Assembly: GCA_023434855.1 (NCBI GenBank) | Contig: JAEYSJ010000057.1 | Location: 1 to 42,099 of the forward strand | Length of the DNA: 42,099 bases | Reading direction: 5' to 3' | Source of the DNA: Bacillota bacterium | GTDB lineage: Bacteria > Bacillota_C > Negativicutes > JAEYSJ01 | Part shown: in pieces, positions 16,951 to 25,580 of the stretch | Layout: every line of letters starts with the position of its first letter | How positions within the stretch are numbered: position 1 is the first letter of the stretch | Notes under the pieces: generated by a model | What the model saw: the letters and a program-made list of their open reading frames with translations, nothing else | Databases searched by the model: none | What the model was told of the DNA's origin: nothing | Made by a program: the position numbers and the translations under genes

Positions 16951-19900
16951 CTATTGTCTTATATAAGATGTAAGGCATGTTGGTGTTGTTTTTGTTTGAA
17001 ACTCCATTATAGGTGCATTATTGCACTCTTCCTGATCCATAGAGTTAGTCAAAGTAGCCGCAGCTTCTTTGCACTCATAGCAATCAATATAATTTTGAGG
17101 CCGCTTTTTAACTTTAATAATGCCTTTATAGATTAGATCTACAACATAATCTTTTCCGGCAAGTTCTTCTAACACCGGTTGCTCTTTTTCTATCATTTCC
17201 AGAATATTATATACATTCTCATCTATTAGATATTCACTGTAAAATTGGTTCTTCGAGTATAGGAAGAACTTTTTATTTTTGTTATTAAAAGAATAGTCTA
17301 CTTTTAAATGTATATCATTAGACATGTATAGGCATAATTTATCCCATTTTACCGAATGCAGCATATTAATCTGATCAAAATATTCGTTTACATTTTTATT
17401 AATCGTTTTTGTGGGGTTATAAATGGATTTTGAGTAAAAACTATTGCCACCTTTTCTAATTAGAATGTATCCAAAGTTTACTGAGGAAATGCCGGAACGG
17501 TTAAAATTTTGAATCCACATATCCAATTCATCATTGTACTGCTCAAATGTCTGTTTAAAAGGATAGTGGCAATGGGGTACGGAAAATAGGATATCATTTC
17601 TGTCAGCGGTAGTCAGTATTAACTTATCAGCTTTTGTTGATCCCCACCAATTGTTTAATTTTTCTTCATATTGATGAACATTTACCAAATCGGTTACGAC
17701 GAAGAGATTTCCTGTATTATTAAGGTGTGAATCGGCATTTCTAAGAATTGCCTCCAGTATTTTTTCCCCGTTACCGCCTCCGTCTCTAAAGCCTAAATTA
17801 CTTTCAGGGCTAGGGACAAAAGGTGGATTTGCCAGGATAGTATCAAACTTTTCATTGCCTACCGGTATGTAAAGATTGCCCTCAACAAATTTTGCATTTG
17901 TTACTCCGTTTAGTTGTGCATTAAATCTGGCAAAACGTATTGCCCGTGGATTGATGTCTACTCCCACTACTTTCTTGGAATAACAACTTGCAGCGATTGC
18001 CTGAACACCGGAACCTGTACATAAATCGAGAGTACTTTGGGATGGGTACATTGGCACTGTAAGTACCAAACCTAAACTATCCATTCCTATATACATAACA
18101 GGGTTTTCCTGAATGTTGTCTTCTGCATAGATCATATATCGATGGTCGGTTGCAATGAAAAATTCATTGACGCAGTATATGTCGACTCTGGAAGCAAATA
18201 ATTCTCCTCTTGGAATAATGATGCCGATGTTGCAAAGAATATGGAAGCAATGCTCGCCGAGTATTGCTGTAATTCTTTCTTTCTTCAAAGCAACACGTAA
18301 CAAAAATAATCTTACAAGATCCTCCAGGTTGCCGGAGCCAAGTTTATGGTTGTTGTAATAATGAATATAGGTTGGCTCGATGCTTTGCAGAGTATCAATC
18401 TCGAGCAATTTACAGATAGTACTTTCCGAATAGTCATGGATTGTGAGGGTGTCATTAAACTGTTTGAGTGTATTGGGTAAGTTGAAGGACGCATTGCTAA
18501 ACTGTTCCAGTGTTATATTTGCCGGTCGGATAGTAGTACTGTCGCTTCCTCTTGCAAATAGTTTATAGCTTAAATTGTATCGTTTAAGCTGCTGCGCGGC
18601 CCATTCCAGTTTTCGCGAAAACATTTTTTCGGATAATTTTAATTCCAGTCGTAATTCATCAAGTTCCTCTTGTGTGCCTTTGTAACAGAGCATTATTAAC
18701 CGTATTTCTTCGAAGGTATAATATTTGGACGGAATTAAACCGTTAAGATCCTTTATTTCGGACATTCCCAGCGGGTCTAACAGCAGTATCAGATTTTTTC
18801 CTAGTTGTGCTGAAAAATATTTACCAAGTGGATTTTTAGTGAAGAGAGCCGACGTTTCTTTATAAATTGCTGCCTGGGAGGAAATCCTTTTTAATTCATC
18901 TGGTGTCCAAGGCGGGTTTTCCGTTTTGCCAAAGAAAATAGCAGCATCCAACTCTGTCATTAAGTCAGTAACAGCTACTCTTTCATCCACTAAACCTTTA
19001 GGATAATTTGATTCCTGCAATTGTGCCAGGTGTTCTGCATAGCTTAGTACAGGTGAATTTCTTTTCCTTATCCAATAATCTTCAAGGCTTAGGAAATCTA
19101 TATCAGTTGACAGGAACGTACTTATTGCCTCTTCCGGGGTTTCGATAATCGGCTGTCCGGCAATATTGAAGCTTGTATTGAGAATAACCGGACAACCATC
19201 TCTCTCTTCAACCATTTTATGGCACAAATCGTAAAAAAATATATTTTCTGCCGGCGTAATTGTCTGAACTCTGCCTGTTCCGTCATAGTGGGTAACAGAA
19301 GGGATCTGATCATGGTATTCTTTTTTGATATTAGATACTAAAAGCATAAACGGTGAAGCCACTGCTTGCTCAAATATTTTAGAAACTTCTTCCAAAGGTA
19401 TTACCGGTGCAAAAGGCCGAAATGCTTCCCGGAATTTCACCCTGAAATTTAATATGTCTTTCATTTTTAAAAACGTAGGGTCGGCTATAATTGATCGATG
19501 CCCCAAAGCTCGCGGACCAAATTCTGATCCCCCTTCAAACCTTGCAATGATATTTCCTTTTGACATTTGAGCCGCACAGGTTGCGACCATCTCCTGATAA
19601 GAAAGTTTTTCGACAATGATTTCATTAGCAAACTTATGTATTGCAGATTCTATTTCACCTTCAGAATAATCTTTGCCAAGAGTGGCCTTTTTCAGTTTGC
19701 TGCGAATTTTACCTTTTTCAATATTATGATAAGCCCAAAGGGCGTTGCCTGCAGCTATACCTGCATCTCCCGCAGCCGGGAAAATAAAGATGTCTTCCAA
19801 ATTGAGTTCGGTTAACAGCTTATAATTGGCAACTGAATTCAATGCTACTCCGCCCGCACAGCAAAGTTTTCTGCAATTAGTTTGACTAATTGCCAGTTCA

Positions 19901-20751
19901 ACAATATGCAGCAATGCTTTTTCTAGTTCAGATTGAATTTTATATGCCAAATCAACAACGTATGATCTGAGGTATGCTTTTCCTTTTCCGTCGTCATACA
20001 ACTTTTTCAGTGCTTCCACTTCAAGGAACAAATCGTATGCTGAAATAGTAATACTGTAACTTCCCGGTGTAGTATTTAGCCACTTATGCCATTTATCACA
20101 ATAGGTTCCATAAGGGGCTAGTCCCATAAGTTTTCCGGCTTCCGGTATTGCTAAGTTTTTCCCAATGGTTGTGGAAAAACCGGCTAATTTTGTAATATAT
20201 TCATAAATAAATCCAAGGGTGGAGAGAGATGCCAGATATGACTTAACCTTTTCGCTATGCAACAAGCTTATTTCGGTGCCTTTGGCAATATATAAACTGT
20301 ATGACTCTGTAAGTCCATCTTTGTCAGTAGTACCTGAAGCATCGGCGACAAGAATAATTGCTTCAGCAAAGCCTGACGGCCAATAGGCTGTATATGCATG
20401 AGACAAATGATGACTAGGAATTACATATATTTTATCAGCTAATTCTTTGGGAAATATTCTTTGCAATATGTCTTTTGAATAATCTATTCCCGGCATATTT
20501 GCCGTGATACTGGAAAGTTCATTCATGCCAATATTGCATTTTTGCAGGCAATATTGAACCGCTTCATGCGGAATCTGAATGTTTCTGCAGTCTCCCAAGG
20601 ATTGGTGTAAGAAACCTATACTGTTTTTTGCACGATCCAGCCGCTCCTGCTGTATTGCTATTTCGATATTTCCGTTTTTCACAATTGCCGCCGAACGATC
20701 ATGTCCAAGATTAATTCCCAGATGATACATTGACTTGGTTGAAGTCGTCAT
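16951..20751 (-). CDS. Fusion: NodU/CmcH-type carbamoyltransferase plus SAM-dependent methyltransferase
   Basis: 1266 residues from the ATG at 20751, which has GGGAGGT 7 bases upstream; a longer frame to 20817 lacks such a site. Residues about 8-360 are the Kae1-like half (GINLGHDRSAAIV, the metal site HHLSHAY near 114, CCAGGVALNS near 298). About 395-565 is the YrdC-like half (FEGGSEFGPRALGHRSIIADP, ILNTSFNIAGQPI). A linker of about 300 residues has no recognised domain. A class I methyltransferase follows (motif I DLCTGSGVQAIAAS near 909, NPPFVPSP near 975), then a C-terminal tail of roughly 200 residues with paired Cys. The first part would transfer carbamoyl from carbamoyl phosphate; the methylation target is unknown. 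No other natural-product gene lies nearby. Confidence 0.85.
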   Translation of the reverse strand: MTTSTKSMYHLGINLGHDRSAAIVKNGNIEIAIQQERLDRAKNSIGFLHQSLGDCRNIQIPHEAVQYCLQKCNIGMNELSSITANMPGIDYSKDILQRIFPKELADKIYVIPSHHLSHAYTAYWPSGFAEAIILVADASGTTDKDGLTESYSLYIAKGTEISLLHSEKVKSYLASLSTLGFIYEYITKLAGFSTTIGKNLAIPEAGKLMGLAPYGTYCDKWHKWLNTTPGSYSITISAYDLFLEVEALKKLYDDGKGKAYLRSYVVDLAYKIQSELEKALLHIVELAISQTNCRKLCCAGGVALNSVANYKLLTELNLEDIFIFPAAGDAGIAAGNALWAYHNIEKGKIRSKLKKATLGKDYSEGEIESAIHKFANEIIVEKLSYQEMVATCAAQMSKGNIIARFEGGSEFGPRALGHRSIIADPTFLKMKDILNFRVKFREAFRPFAPVIPLEEVSKIFEQAVASPFMLLVSNIKKEYHDQIPSVTHYDGTGRVQTITPAENIFFYDLCHKMVEERDGCPVILNTSFNIAGQPIIETPEEAISTFLSTDIDFLSLEDYWIRKRNSPVLSYAEHLAQLQESNYPKGLVDERVAVTDLMTELDAAIFFGKTENPPWTPDELKRISSQAAIYKETSALFTKNPLGKYFSAQLGKNLILLLDPLGMSEIKDLNGLIPSKYYTFEEIRLIMLCYKGTQEELDELRLELKLSEKMFSRKLEWAAQQLKRYNLSYKLFARGSDSTTIRPANITLEQFSNASFNLPNTLKQFNDTLTIHDYSESTICKLLEIDTLQSIEPTYIHYYNNHKLGSGNLEDLVRLFLLRVALKKERITAILGEHCFHILCNIGIIIPRGELFASRVDIYCVNEFFIATDHRYMIYAEDNIQENPVMYIGMDSLGLVLTVPMYPSQSTLDLCTGSGVQAIAASCYSKKVVGVDINPRAIRFARFNAQLNGVTNAKFVEGNLYIPVGNEKFDTILANPPFVPSPESNLGFRDGGGNGEKILEAILRNADSHLNNTGNLFVVTDLVNVHQYEEKLNNWWGSTKADKLILTTADRNDILFSVPHCHYPFKQTFEQYNDELDMWIQNFNRSGISSVNFGYILIRKGGNSFYSKSIYNPTKTINKNVNEYFDQINMLHSVKWDKLCLYMSNDIHLKVDYSFNNKNKKFFLYSKNQFYSEYLIDENVYNILEMIEKEQPVLEELAGKDYVVDLIYKGIIKVKKRPQNYIDCYECKEAAATLTNSMDQEECNNAPIMEFQTKTTPTCLTSYIRQ

Positions 20752-21325
20752 AAATTTTACCTCCCAATAAATTGTGACAGTTGAACTAAATAAATCAGCC
20801 AACAGTTTTCCAATCAATTAGCCATTTTTCCGGCTTGACGGGTATCGAAGGGACTAGTGGCAGAATAGCAAATACTATTATCTATTGCGAAAAAAGTTTA
20901 GTCTTTTCAATGAGATATTTAAAATTAATTACAGAAAAGTAAATTAGTTACAAAAAAGGCATTTGATTGAAAAGCATTCGTTATATATCGTGTTTTTCCT
21001 GCCCCAAATTAATAGAAGAGCTATTATTTTCAAAAAATTATTTTATTTGCAGAAAATTTTGAAAGTCTGCTTCCAGGATTATCAAGCCATTCAAGTTATA
21101 TTCAATTTAAGAATTGAAATACCAGCTTCTATGAGTGAAACACTCATTGAGGCTGGCATTTTCGTTTGCGGAGTAATTATGCAGGATATTGCCATCAGCA
21201 GGAAGTATCAATTTGCCGGAATCTATGCAGAAACTATATTATGCCGTAATTAGCAGGAAAATACAAAAAAGTGGTGAAATAAATAAATATCGACAAATTT
21301 TGCGAATTGGAGGCTAGGAACTGAG
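20752..21325. other. AT-rich intergenic region with one hairpin
   Basis: A divergent region between the carbamoyltransferase and kinase genes. It holds a 16-bp imperfect hairpin (21122-21156, CCAGC...GCTGG around an ATGAGTG/CACTCAT core) followed by a poor T run, so it is a weak terminator or leader structure. I found no convincing promoter. A 96-codon frame here has no ribosome binding site and runs through the hairpin. Confidence 0.4.
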
Positions 21326-22933
21326 TTGAATATAGATAGATATATAGGAAAGGAAACGGAATTTTCTTTCGAACACCGGATATTTAATACAGTATTGGTT
21401 TTCGGGATAGTAATCGCGGTTGTTGCTATTGGATTTAATTATCTCCTTGGCCTTGGGACTTTAATCACGGGGACAAGTATAATTAGCGGTATAGTTCTGG
21501 GGATTTTATATTATCTCTCGCTTATTAAAAAAATATATAAGTCTTCGGTAGTTTTTTTCATATTTATGCTTGTATTCGTACTTGCGCCAGTTGCGTGGTT
21601 TAGCAATGGCGGGATGTCAGGCGGTACAGCTTTTTATATTATCATTTTTTCTTCGGCGATTGCCGTTTTATTCCGGGGTTATGCCAGGATTATGGCCTTT
21701 GGCTGTTTGGTAATTATGACCTTCGCTTTAATATTAATCGAGTATCGGGCTCCTTCATTAATACTCGGTTATGATTCTACTTTTAAAAAGTATGTTGATA
21801 TATCATTTGGATTATTGATTGCCTTAATTACTATTACATTACTATTTATTGTAATTACAAATCACTATATCAACGAGCACAAAAGAGCAAATCGATACCT
21901 GATGGAAATAGAAAAACAAAAGATTGATTCTCTTAATGAACAATTTGTACGTGTTTTTAACGCGAGTCCGGCATTAATGGCGATATACAGAGAAAAGGAT
22001 TTAATCTATGTTGCCGCGAATGACAATTGGCTTGAATGTCTCGGCTACCAACGCAGTGAGGTCATTGGCCATTCAGCAGTCGAGTTAAACACGCTGGGTC
22101 TGGCCGAAAGTCTAAGCAGGTTGGCGTTAGAGCCGGAAGAATGTCAAATACAGACGAAACACGGGGAGATTCGTGAATTGTTGGTCTCAAAGGCACGGCT
22201 TCAACTCAATGGTGAAGAATGCATTTTGCTAGCTTCAATCGACAGAACTATGTCCAAGCATTTGGAAAAAGAAATTGCCCGCTTGGACCGTCTAAATTTG
22301 GTAGGCGAAATGGCAGCCAGCATTGGCCATGAAATAAGAAATCCCTTGACGACGGTGCGCGGTTTTCTACAGCTTTTTCAGACTAGAAAACAATACGCTC
22401 AGGACATACAAAATATCGACTTGATGATTGCGGAATTAGACCGAGCCAACTCCATCATTTCAGAATACTTGTCTTTGGCAAAAAACAGAATGATTAGTTT
22501 AAAAATTAATAGTCTCAACAAGATTATTACCGAACTGTATCCTTTAATTTATGCAACTGCAGTTTCAGAGGGGGTAGAAGTAATATTGGAAATGGATGAT
22601 GTCCCCGATGTACTAGCTGACGAAAATGAGATAAGGCAACTGCTTCTGAACCTTACCAAAAATGCTATAGAAGCCATGCCCGGAGGGGGTAAAATAACTA
22701 TAAACACCCGGTCAATCAATGATAATGTAATCTTGGTAGTTAAAGATACCGGTATTGGTATCCCGCCAGAAATCTGCGAAAAGCTTGGCACACCATTTTT
22801 TACTACGAAGGAAAAGGGCACAGGTTTAGGACTTGCCGTATGTTATCGAATTGTGGAAAAACATAACGCTGATTTACAGATAGATACCGGTTCGTCGGGG
22901 ACTACTTTTTCAATAAGATTTAAAGCTGTATAA
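21326..22933 (+). CDS. Membrane sensor histidine kinase with one PAS domain
   Basis: 535 residues. Six hydrophobic segments (about 20-42, 47-67, 72-92, 100-117, 120-140, 157-180) form a membrane sensor. A short linker leads to a PAS domain (about 203-305), the phosphoacceptor domain with H335 in SIGHEIRNP, and an ATPase domain (about 430-533: NLTKNAIEAM, VKDTGIGIP, FFTTKEKGTGLGL). The likely start is TTG, with GGAGG 12 bases upstream, slightly far. It has no adjacent response regulator. It is divergent from the carbamoyltransferase fusion. Confidence 0.88.
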   Translation: MNIDRYIGKETEFSFEHRIFNTVLVFGIVIAVVAIGFNYLLGLGTLITGTSIISGIVLGILYYLSLIKKIYKSSVVFFIFMLVFVLAPVAWFSNGGMSGGTAFYIIIFSSAIAVLFRGYARIMAFGCLVIMTFALILIEYRAPSLILGYDSTFKKYVDISFGLLIALITITLLFIVITNHYINEHKRANRYLMEIEKQKIDSLNEQFVRVFNASPALMAIYREKDLIYVAANDNWLECLGYQRSEVIGHSAVELNTLGLAESLSRLALEPEECQIQTKHGEIRELLVSKARLQLNGEECILLASIDRTMSKHLEKEIARLDRLNLVGEMAASIGHEIRNPLTTVRGFLQLFQTRKQYAQDIQNIDLMIAELDRANSIISEYLSLAKNRMISLKINSLNKIITELYPLIYATAVSEGVEVILEMDDVPDVLADENEIRQLLLNLTKNAIEAMPGGGKITINTRSINDNVILVVKDTGIGIPPEICEKLGTPFFTTKEKGTGLGLAVCYRIVEKHNADLQIDTGSSGTTFSIRFKAV

Positions 22934-22982
22934 ACCAGGAATATATTCTAGTATATCTGTCAATAACGCATGGAAAATTGCG

Positions 22983-23017
22983 AAAAACAATCGGTGCCGG
23001 TATCTCACGTAGCACCG
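22983..23017 (-). terminator. Terminator of the coat-like gene
   Basis: On the minus strand CGGTGC and GCACCG pair (23017-23012 with 22997-22992) and are followed by ATTGTTTTT. The stem overlaps the last codons and the stop of the gene. Confidence 0.55.
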
Positions 23018-23361
23018 GTTGGTCCTGCTGGTTTTTTGGGCTCTCTGAGTCGTGTGATTGCCCAAGGCCAGGGAGGACAGTTGTAAGGACAATTACAGCA
23101 CGGATCGGATGCTGTGGGAGACGCTGTGGGGGACACTGTAGGACTGCTGGACTCAGTTTCAGGGGGAGTGGCGGTCTCAGTTTCAGTGGGAGTGCTGTTA
23201 GTCTCAGTTGTCGGGCAGGTGCAGCAAGTGGTCGTTGATGAGCTGCCAGTTTGACGCTTGTGTTTTTTACGCCGGCGGATATACCGGCGGCCGCGATGCC
23301 CTTTTGAGGTTTTTTTTGAGTCAATAGATGCTCCGCAAGTCAGATCCTCCGAGTTCTCCAT
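23005..23361 (-). CDS. Cys-, Thr/Pro/Glu-rich protein with a basic N-terminus, possible spore coat protein
   Basis: About 118 residues. The order is an acidic start with one Cys, a strongly basic block (RRYIRRRKKHKR), a CCTC cluster, a low-complexity Thr/Pro/Glu/Ser stretch with TETETAT and PTASPTAS repeats, a second cluster (CCNCPYNC), and a GPTGAT end like the start of collagen-type repeats. No family is recognised. AAAGGAG precedes the start: the ATG at 23361 is 9 bases from it, and an ATG at 23367 is only 3 away. The composition and a sigma-K-like promoter suggest a coat or exosporium component. No signal peptide is present. Two overlapping frames lack ribosome binding sites. Confidence 0.6.
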   Translation of the reverse strand: MENSEDLTCGASIDSKKTSKGHRGRRYIRRRKKHKRQTGSSSTTTCCTCPTTETNSTPTETETATPPETESSSPTVSPTASPTASDPCCNCPYNCPPWPWAITRLREPKKPAGPTGAT

Positions 23362-23405
23362 TAACATGTACTCCTTTCCTAAGTGAGTTCTGTATTATTA
23401 CATAA

Positions 23406-23433
23406 TATATTATGCGAAGTAAAAGGAAACAGT
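23406..23433 (-). promoter_or_regulatory. Sigma-K-like sporulation promoter
   Basis: On the minus strand an AC (23433-23432) lies 17 bases before CATAATATA (23414-23406), which fits the sigma-K pattern AC ... CATAnnnTA. It is about 45 bp upstream of the coat-like gene. The motif is short and AT-rich, so chance is possible. Confidence 0.4.
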
Positions 23434-23498
23434 GATAACCTACTGCAAAAATAGGGCTTAAGTCATGTCAAATGCTGTTGTATGAAAATATAGCTCCG

Positions 23499-23536
23499 AA
23501 ACCCGCTAACAGGTTAAATTCTCGGCGGTTTTTTTT
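23499..23536 (+). terminator. Terminator-like hairpin without an obvious upstream gene
   Basis: AAACC(C)GC pairs with GCGGTTT with one bulge, followed by a run of eight T. No plus-strand gene lies directly upstream. It may insulate the methyltransferase promoter that follows. Confidence 0.35.
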
Positions 23537-23657
23537 ATATATTTTAGTTGGCACAGGCTAGCACATTTTTGGCGTATAATAACACATGGATGCTCAGTCG
23601 GGATAAGTAAATAACATAATCTTAAAATATGGATATTTTAGACATATTAAAAAACTA

Positions 23658-23708
23658 TTGACAAGGTGTATTAAATAAGTTACTCTACGTATAGATGTAT
23701 ATACATAT
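23658..23708 (+). promoter_or_regulatory. Promoter P1 with GntR-type operator
   Basis: TTGACA (23658-23663), a 17-bp spacer, TACTCT (23681-23686), then TATAGATGTATATACAT beginning at 23690. Its core ATGTATATACAT (23695-23706) is a perfect palindrome and sits about at the transcription start, the right place for a repressor. The first 14 bases recur exactly at P2 and P3. Confidence 0.8.
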
Positions 23709-23736
23709 TGGTATTGCAATTTAAGGAGGCAAATTG

Positions 23737-24540
23737 ATGTTAATGATCGGGGAACTCATAAATACGAGCCGTAAGGCCATCAGAGAGGCTGTTGAGGCGA
23801 GGAATGCCCAGTATATTCAAGAAGTAGCCAAAGCACAGGAAGCTGCGGGAGCCAACTATTTGGACGTAAACTGTGGAACAATGGTTGGCCAGGAAATCGA
23901 CATTATGCAATGGCTGGTAAATACAATCCAAGCGGTTACCGATTTGCCCTTATGTATCGACAGTCCTGACGAAGAGGCGCTCAAAGCCGGGCTTATTCTG
24001 GCTAAAGCTGACAAAGGCAAGCGCATGATTAATTCGACTACTGCTGAGGAGAAACGGTATAAAGCAGTTATTCCTCTGGTTAAGGAGTTTAATGCCAAAA
24101 TTGTTGCACTGTGTATTGAAGATGCCGGTATGCCGGAGACAGCCGAAGACCGGCTGCGGATTGCAAGTTTGCTGGTGGAATCGATGGAGAAGGAAGGGAT
24201 TCAACAGGATGATATTTACCTTGATCCCCTGATCAAACCGTTGAGCACTAATGATAAATATGGCAAATCAGTTTTAGACGCTATTTACGCCATTAAGAAA
24301 AAATATCCTGCAGTTCACTTGACTTGCGGGTTAAGCAACATATCCTACGGCCTGCCTAACAGGGCAGTTCTTAACAGACTGTTCGTCGTGCAAACTATGA
24401 CAATGGGGATGGATGGCTATATTCTGAATCCCACCGACAAGGCCATGATGGGTGTTGTGTATGCATCCCAGGCATTACTGGGCAATGATAGATTCTGCGG
24501 CAAATACCTTAAGGCCCATAGAAAAGGACTTTACGAATAA
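23737..24540 (+). CDS. Methyltetrahydrofolate:corrinoid methyltransferase (copy 1)
   Basis: 267 residues forming a complete pterin-binding TIM barrel of the MtvA/AcsE/MtgA type. Visible motifs are GELINTSRK, NYLDVNCGT, LCIDSPDEEAL, MINSTTAEE, IVALCIEDAGMP, DPLIKPLSTND, GLSNISYGLPNR and a C-terminal KYLKAHRKGLYE. It would move methyl groups between a corrinoid protein and tetrahydrofolate. I start it at ATG 23737, 7 bases after AAGGAGG, because copy 2 at 36356 begins at the same place; the codon before is TTG. It is the first gene after P1. The next gene in the operon is only a remnant of a corrinoid-protein gene. Confidence 0.9.
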   Translation: MLMIGELINTSRKAIREAVEARNAQYIQEVAKAQEAAGANYLDVNCGTMVGQEIDIMQWLVNTIQAVTDLPLCIDSPDEEALKAGLILAKADKGKRMINSTTAEEKRYKAVIPLVKEFNAKIVALCIEDAGMPETAEDRLRIASLLVESMEKEGIQQDDIYLDPLIKPLSTNDKYGKSVLDAIYAIKKKYPAVHLTCGLSNISYGLPNRAVLNRLFVVQTMTMGMDGYILNPTDKAMMGVVYASQALLGNDRFCGKYLKAHRKGLYE

Positions 24541-24560
24541 TACATATTGGAGGACTTAGT

Positions 24561-24617
24561 ATGTCACAAATTAATCTTGTCAGAGCAGTAACCGAACTGG
24601 AAGAGCAATTAGGTTGA
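24561..24617 (+). pseudogene. Truncated corrinoid-protein gene
   Basis: Only 18 codons remain, MSQINLVRAVTELEEQLG and TGA. The first 15 residues match the starts of the intact corrinoid proteins at 34740 and 37230 (MSKVDLVKAVTELEED and MAKIDLVKAVTELEED). GGAGG lies 9 bases before the ATG. Compared with the intact gene, GAAGAG is joined directly to CAATT, as if 27 bases were lost between short AAGAG repeats. Similarity ends after that. The cobalamin-binding domain is absent, so the copy is dead. Confidence 0.85.
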
Positions 24618-24671
24618 TTATAACAAGAGCTTCAGTTAATAAAAACGAAAACCTAGAAATGAAGTGAATGG

Positions 24672-24703
24672 GGACAGCCTATTTTGAAAAGGTTGTCCTT
24701 TTT
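24672..24703 (+). terminator. Terminator of the P1 operon
   Basis: GGACAGCCT (24672-24680) pairs with AGGTTGTCC (24690-24698, one wobble), followed by TTTTT. Flanking GTGAA and TTCAC lengthen the stem. Confidence 0.8.
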
Positions 24704-24722
24704 CACTGTATCAGAATTTATA

Positions 24723-24774
24723 ACTTTTCGGAGCGACTGCAAACAGTTGATTACCTGCAGTTTAGCCGAAAAGT
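24723..24774. other. Nested inverted repeat, unassigned
   Basis: An outer perfect pair ACTTTTCGG (24723-24731) and CCGAAAAGT (24766-24774) encloses an inner pair ACTGCA (24736-24741) and TGCAGT (24756-24761). There is no T run. It lies in the 369-bp gap between the truncated corrinoid gene and the CobW-type gene, in which I see no other feature beyond the P1 terminator. Confidence 0.5.
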
Positions 24775-24986
24775 AACTTAAAACTGTTCGAAAACGGGAC
24801 ATTTTTCTTAATCAGTGATTGTGTTATAAATGGTTCGCTAAGTTGCAGCACAAACTGCTATTGGAGCCGTGGGCTGAAGAATCTATACCAGGTCAGGAAT
24901 TTATGATAAGCTATGTGTACGGTGACTACAGCGATAGGTAAGTTAACTGGAAGTTATTCTTGATAAGTAGGAAACGAGGGGAAAAT

Positions 24987-25580
24987 ATGCGGATTTTGCT
25001 TTTCGGCGGTTTCTTGGGTTCTGGCAAAACAACAACTATTTTGCAGGTAGCCAGATATATAACGGAGAGACGCCACGAAACAGTGGCTATTATTGAAAAT
25101 GAGATTGGTGAGGCCGGCATCGACGACAAGCTGTTATTCGACAGCGGACTTAAAGTAAAGCCGCTGTTTGGCGGCTGTGTATGCTGTCAGATAACCAGTG
25201 ATTTAATCTGCGCGGTAAAAGATATCCAGGAAACAATTTCGCCCGATTGGCTGATAATCGAGATGAGCGGGCTGGCTATTCCGGGTAAGATTGCTAAATT
25301 GATTAATGAATATTGCAATTATTATATTTCTTTCAAGACAGTTACCCTTGTAGATATGGGACGCTGGCCAGAGCTGAAAGAAGTCCTTGGACCGCTGGTT
25401 ACAGGACAGGTTGAAAAAACCGACCTGGTTATAATTAATAAAGCCGATATTGCAGGGGCTCACCGGGATGAAATTATCAACGACATCAAAATGATCGTTG
25501 GCAATGCGCCGATAATGGTTGCCAGCGCTGCGGATAATTTGCCGTTGGCGGTGATAGAGGAGGTTATCTGTTGTGAATGA
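24987..25580 (+). CDS. Short G3E (CobW/HypB-type) GTPase
   Basis: 197 residues from the ATG at 24987, just after GAGGGG. The Walker A GFLGSGKTT is at 8-16, the metal-binding CVCC of the CobW family at 64-67 (GGCVCC), IIEMSGLAIPG follows near 90-100, and the guanine-specificity NKAD is near 150. The G3E family handles Zn, Ni or Co delivery or acts as a cofactor chaperone. The usual C-terminal CobW domain is missing; typical CobW proteins are over 300 residues. The next gene overlaps by 8 bp and might supply that part. In this island a role in cobalamin- or zinc-enzyme maturation is likely but inferred. Confidence 0.85.
   Translation: MRILLFGGFLGSGKTTTILQVARYITERRHETVAIIENEIGEAGIDDKLLFDSGLKVKPLFGGCVCCQITSDLICAVKDIQETISPDWLIIEMSGLAIPGKIAKLINEYCNYYISFKTVTLVDMGRWPELKEVLGPLVTGQVEKTDLVIINKADIAGAHRDEIINDIKMIVGNAPIMVASAADNLPLAVIEEVICCE

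Noticed and set aside
20963..21253. 96-codon frame between the carbamoyltransferase and kinase genes
   Set aside because: It starts at TTG with no ribosome binding site, runs through a hairpin and resembles no protein.
22920..23324. 134-codon minus-strand frame and an 86-codon plus-strand frame over the coat-like gene
   Set aside because: Both are frame shadows of a low-complexity gene. Neither has a ribosome binding site, while the chosen frame has AAAGGAG and a matching promoter.
23558..23580. Second sigma-54-like site (TTGGCACAGGCTAGCAC) before operon P1
   Set aside because: GG and GC are 9 rather than 10 bases apart and the -12 element does not fit. A proper TTGACA promoter lies downstream.
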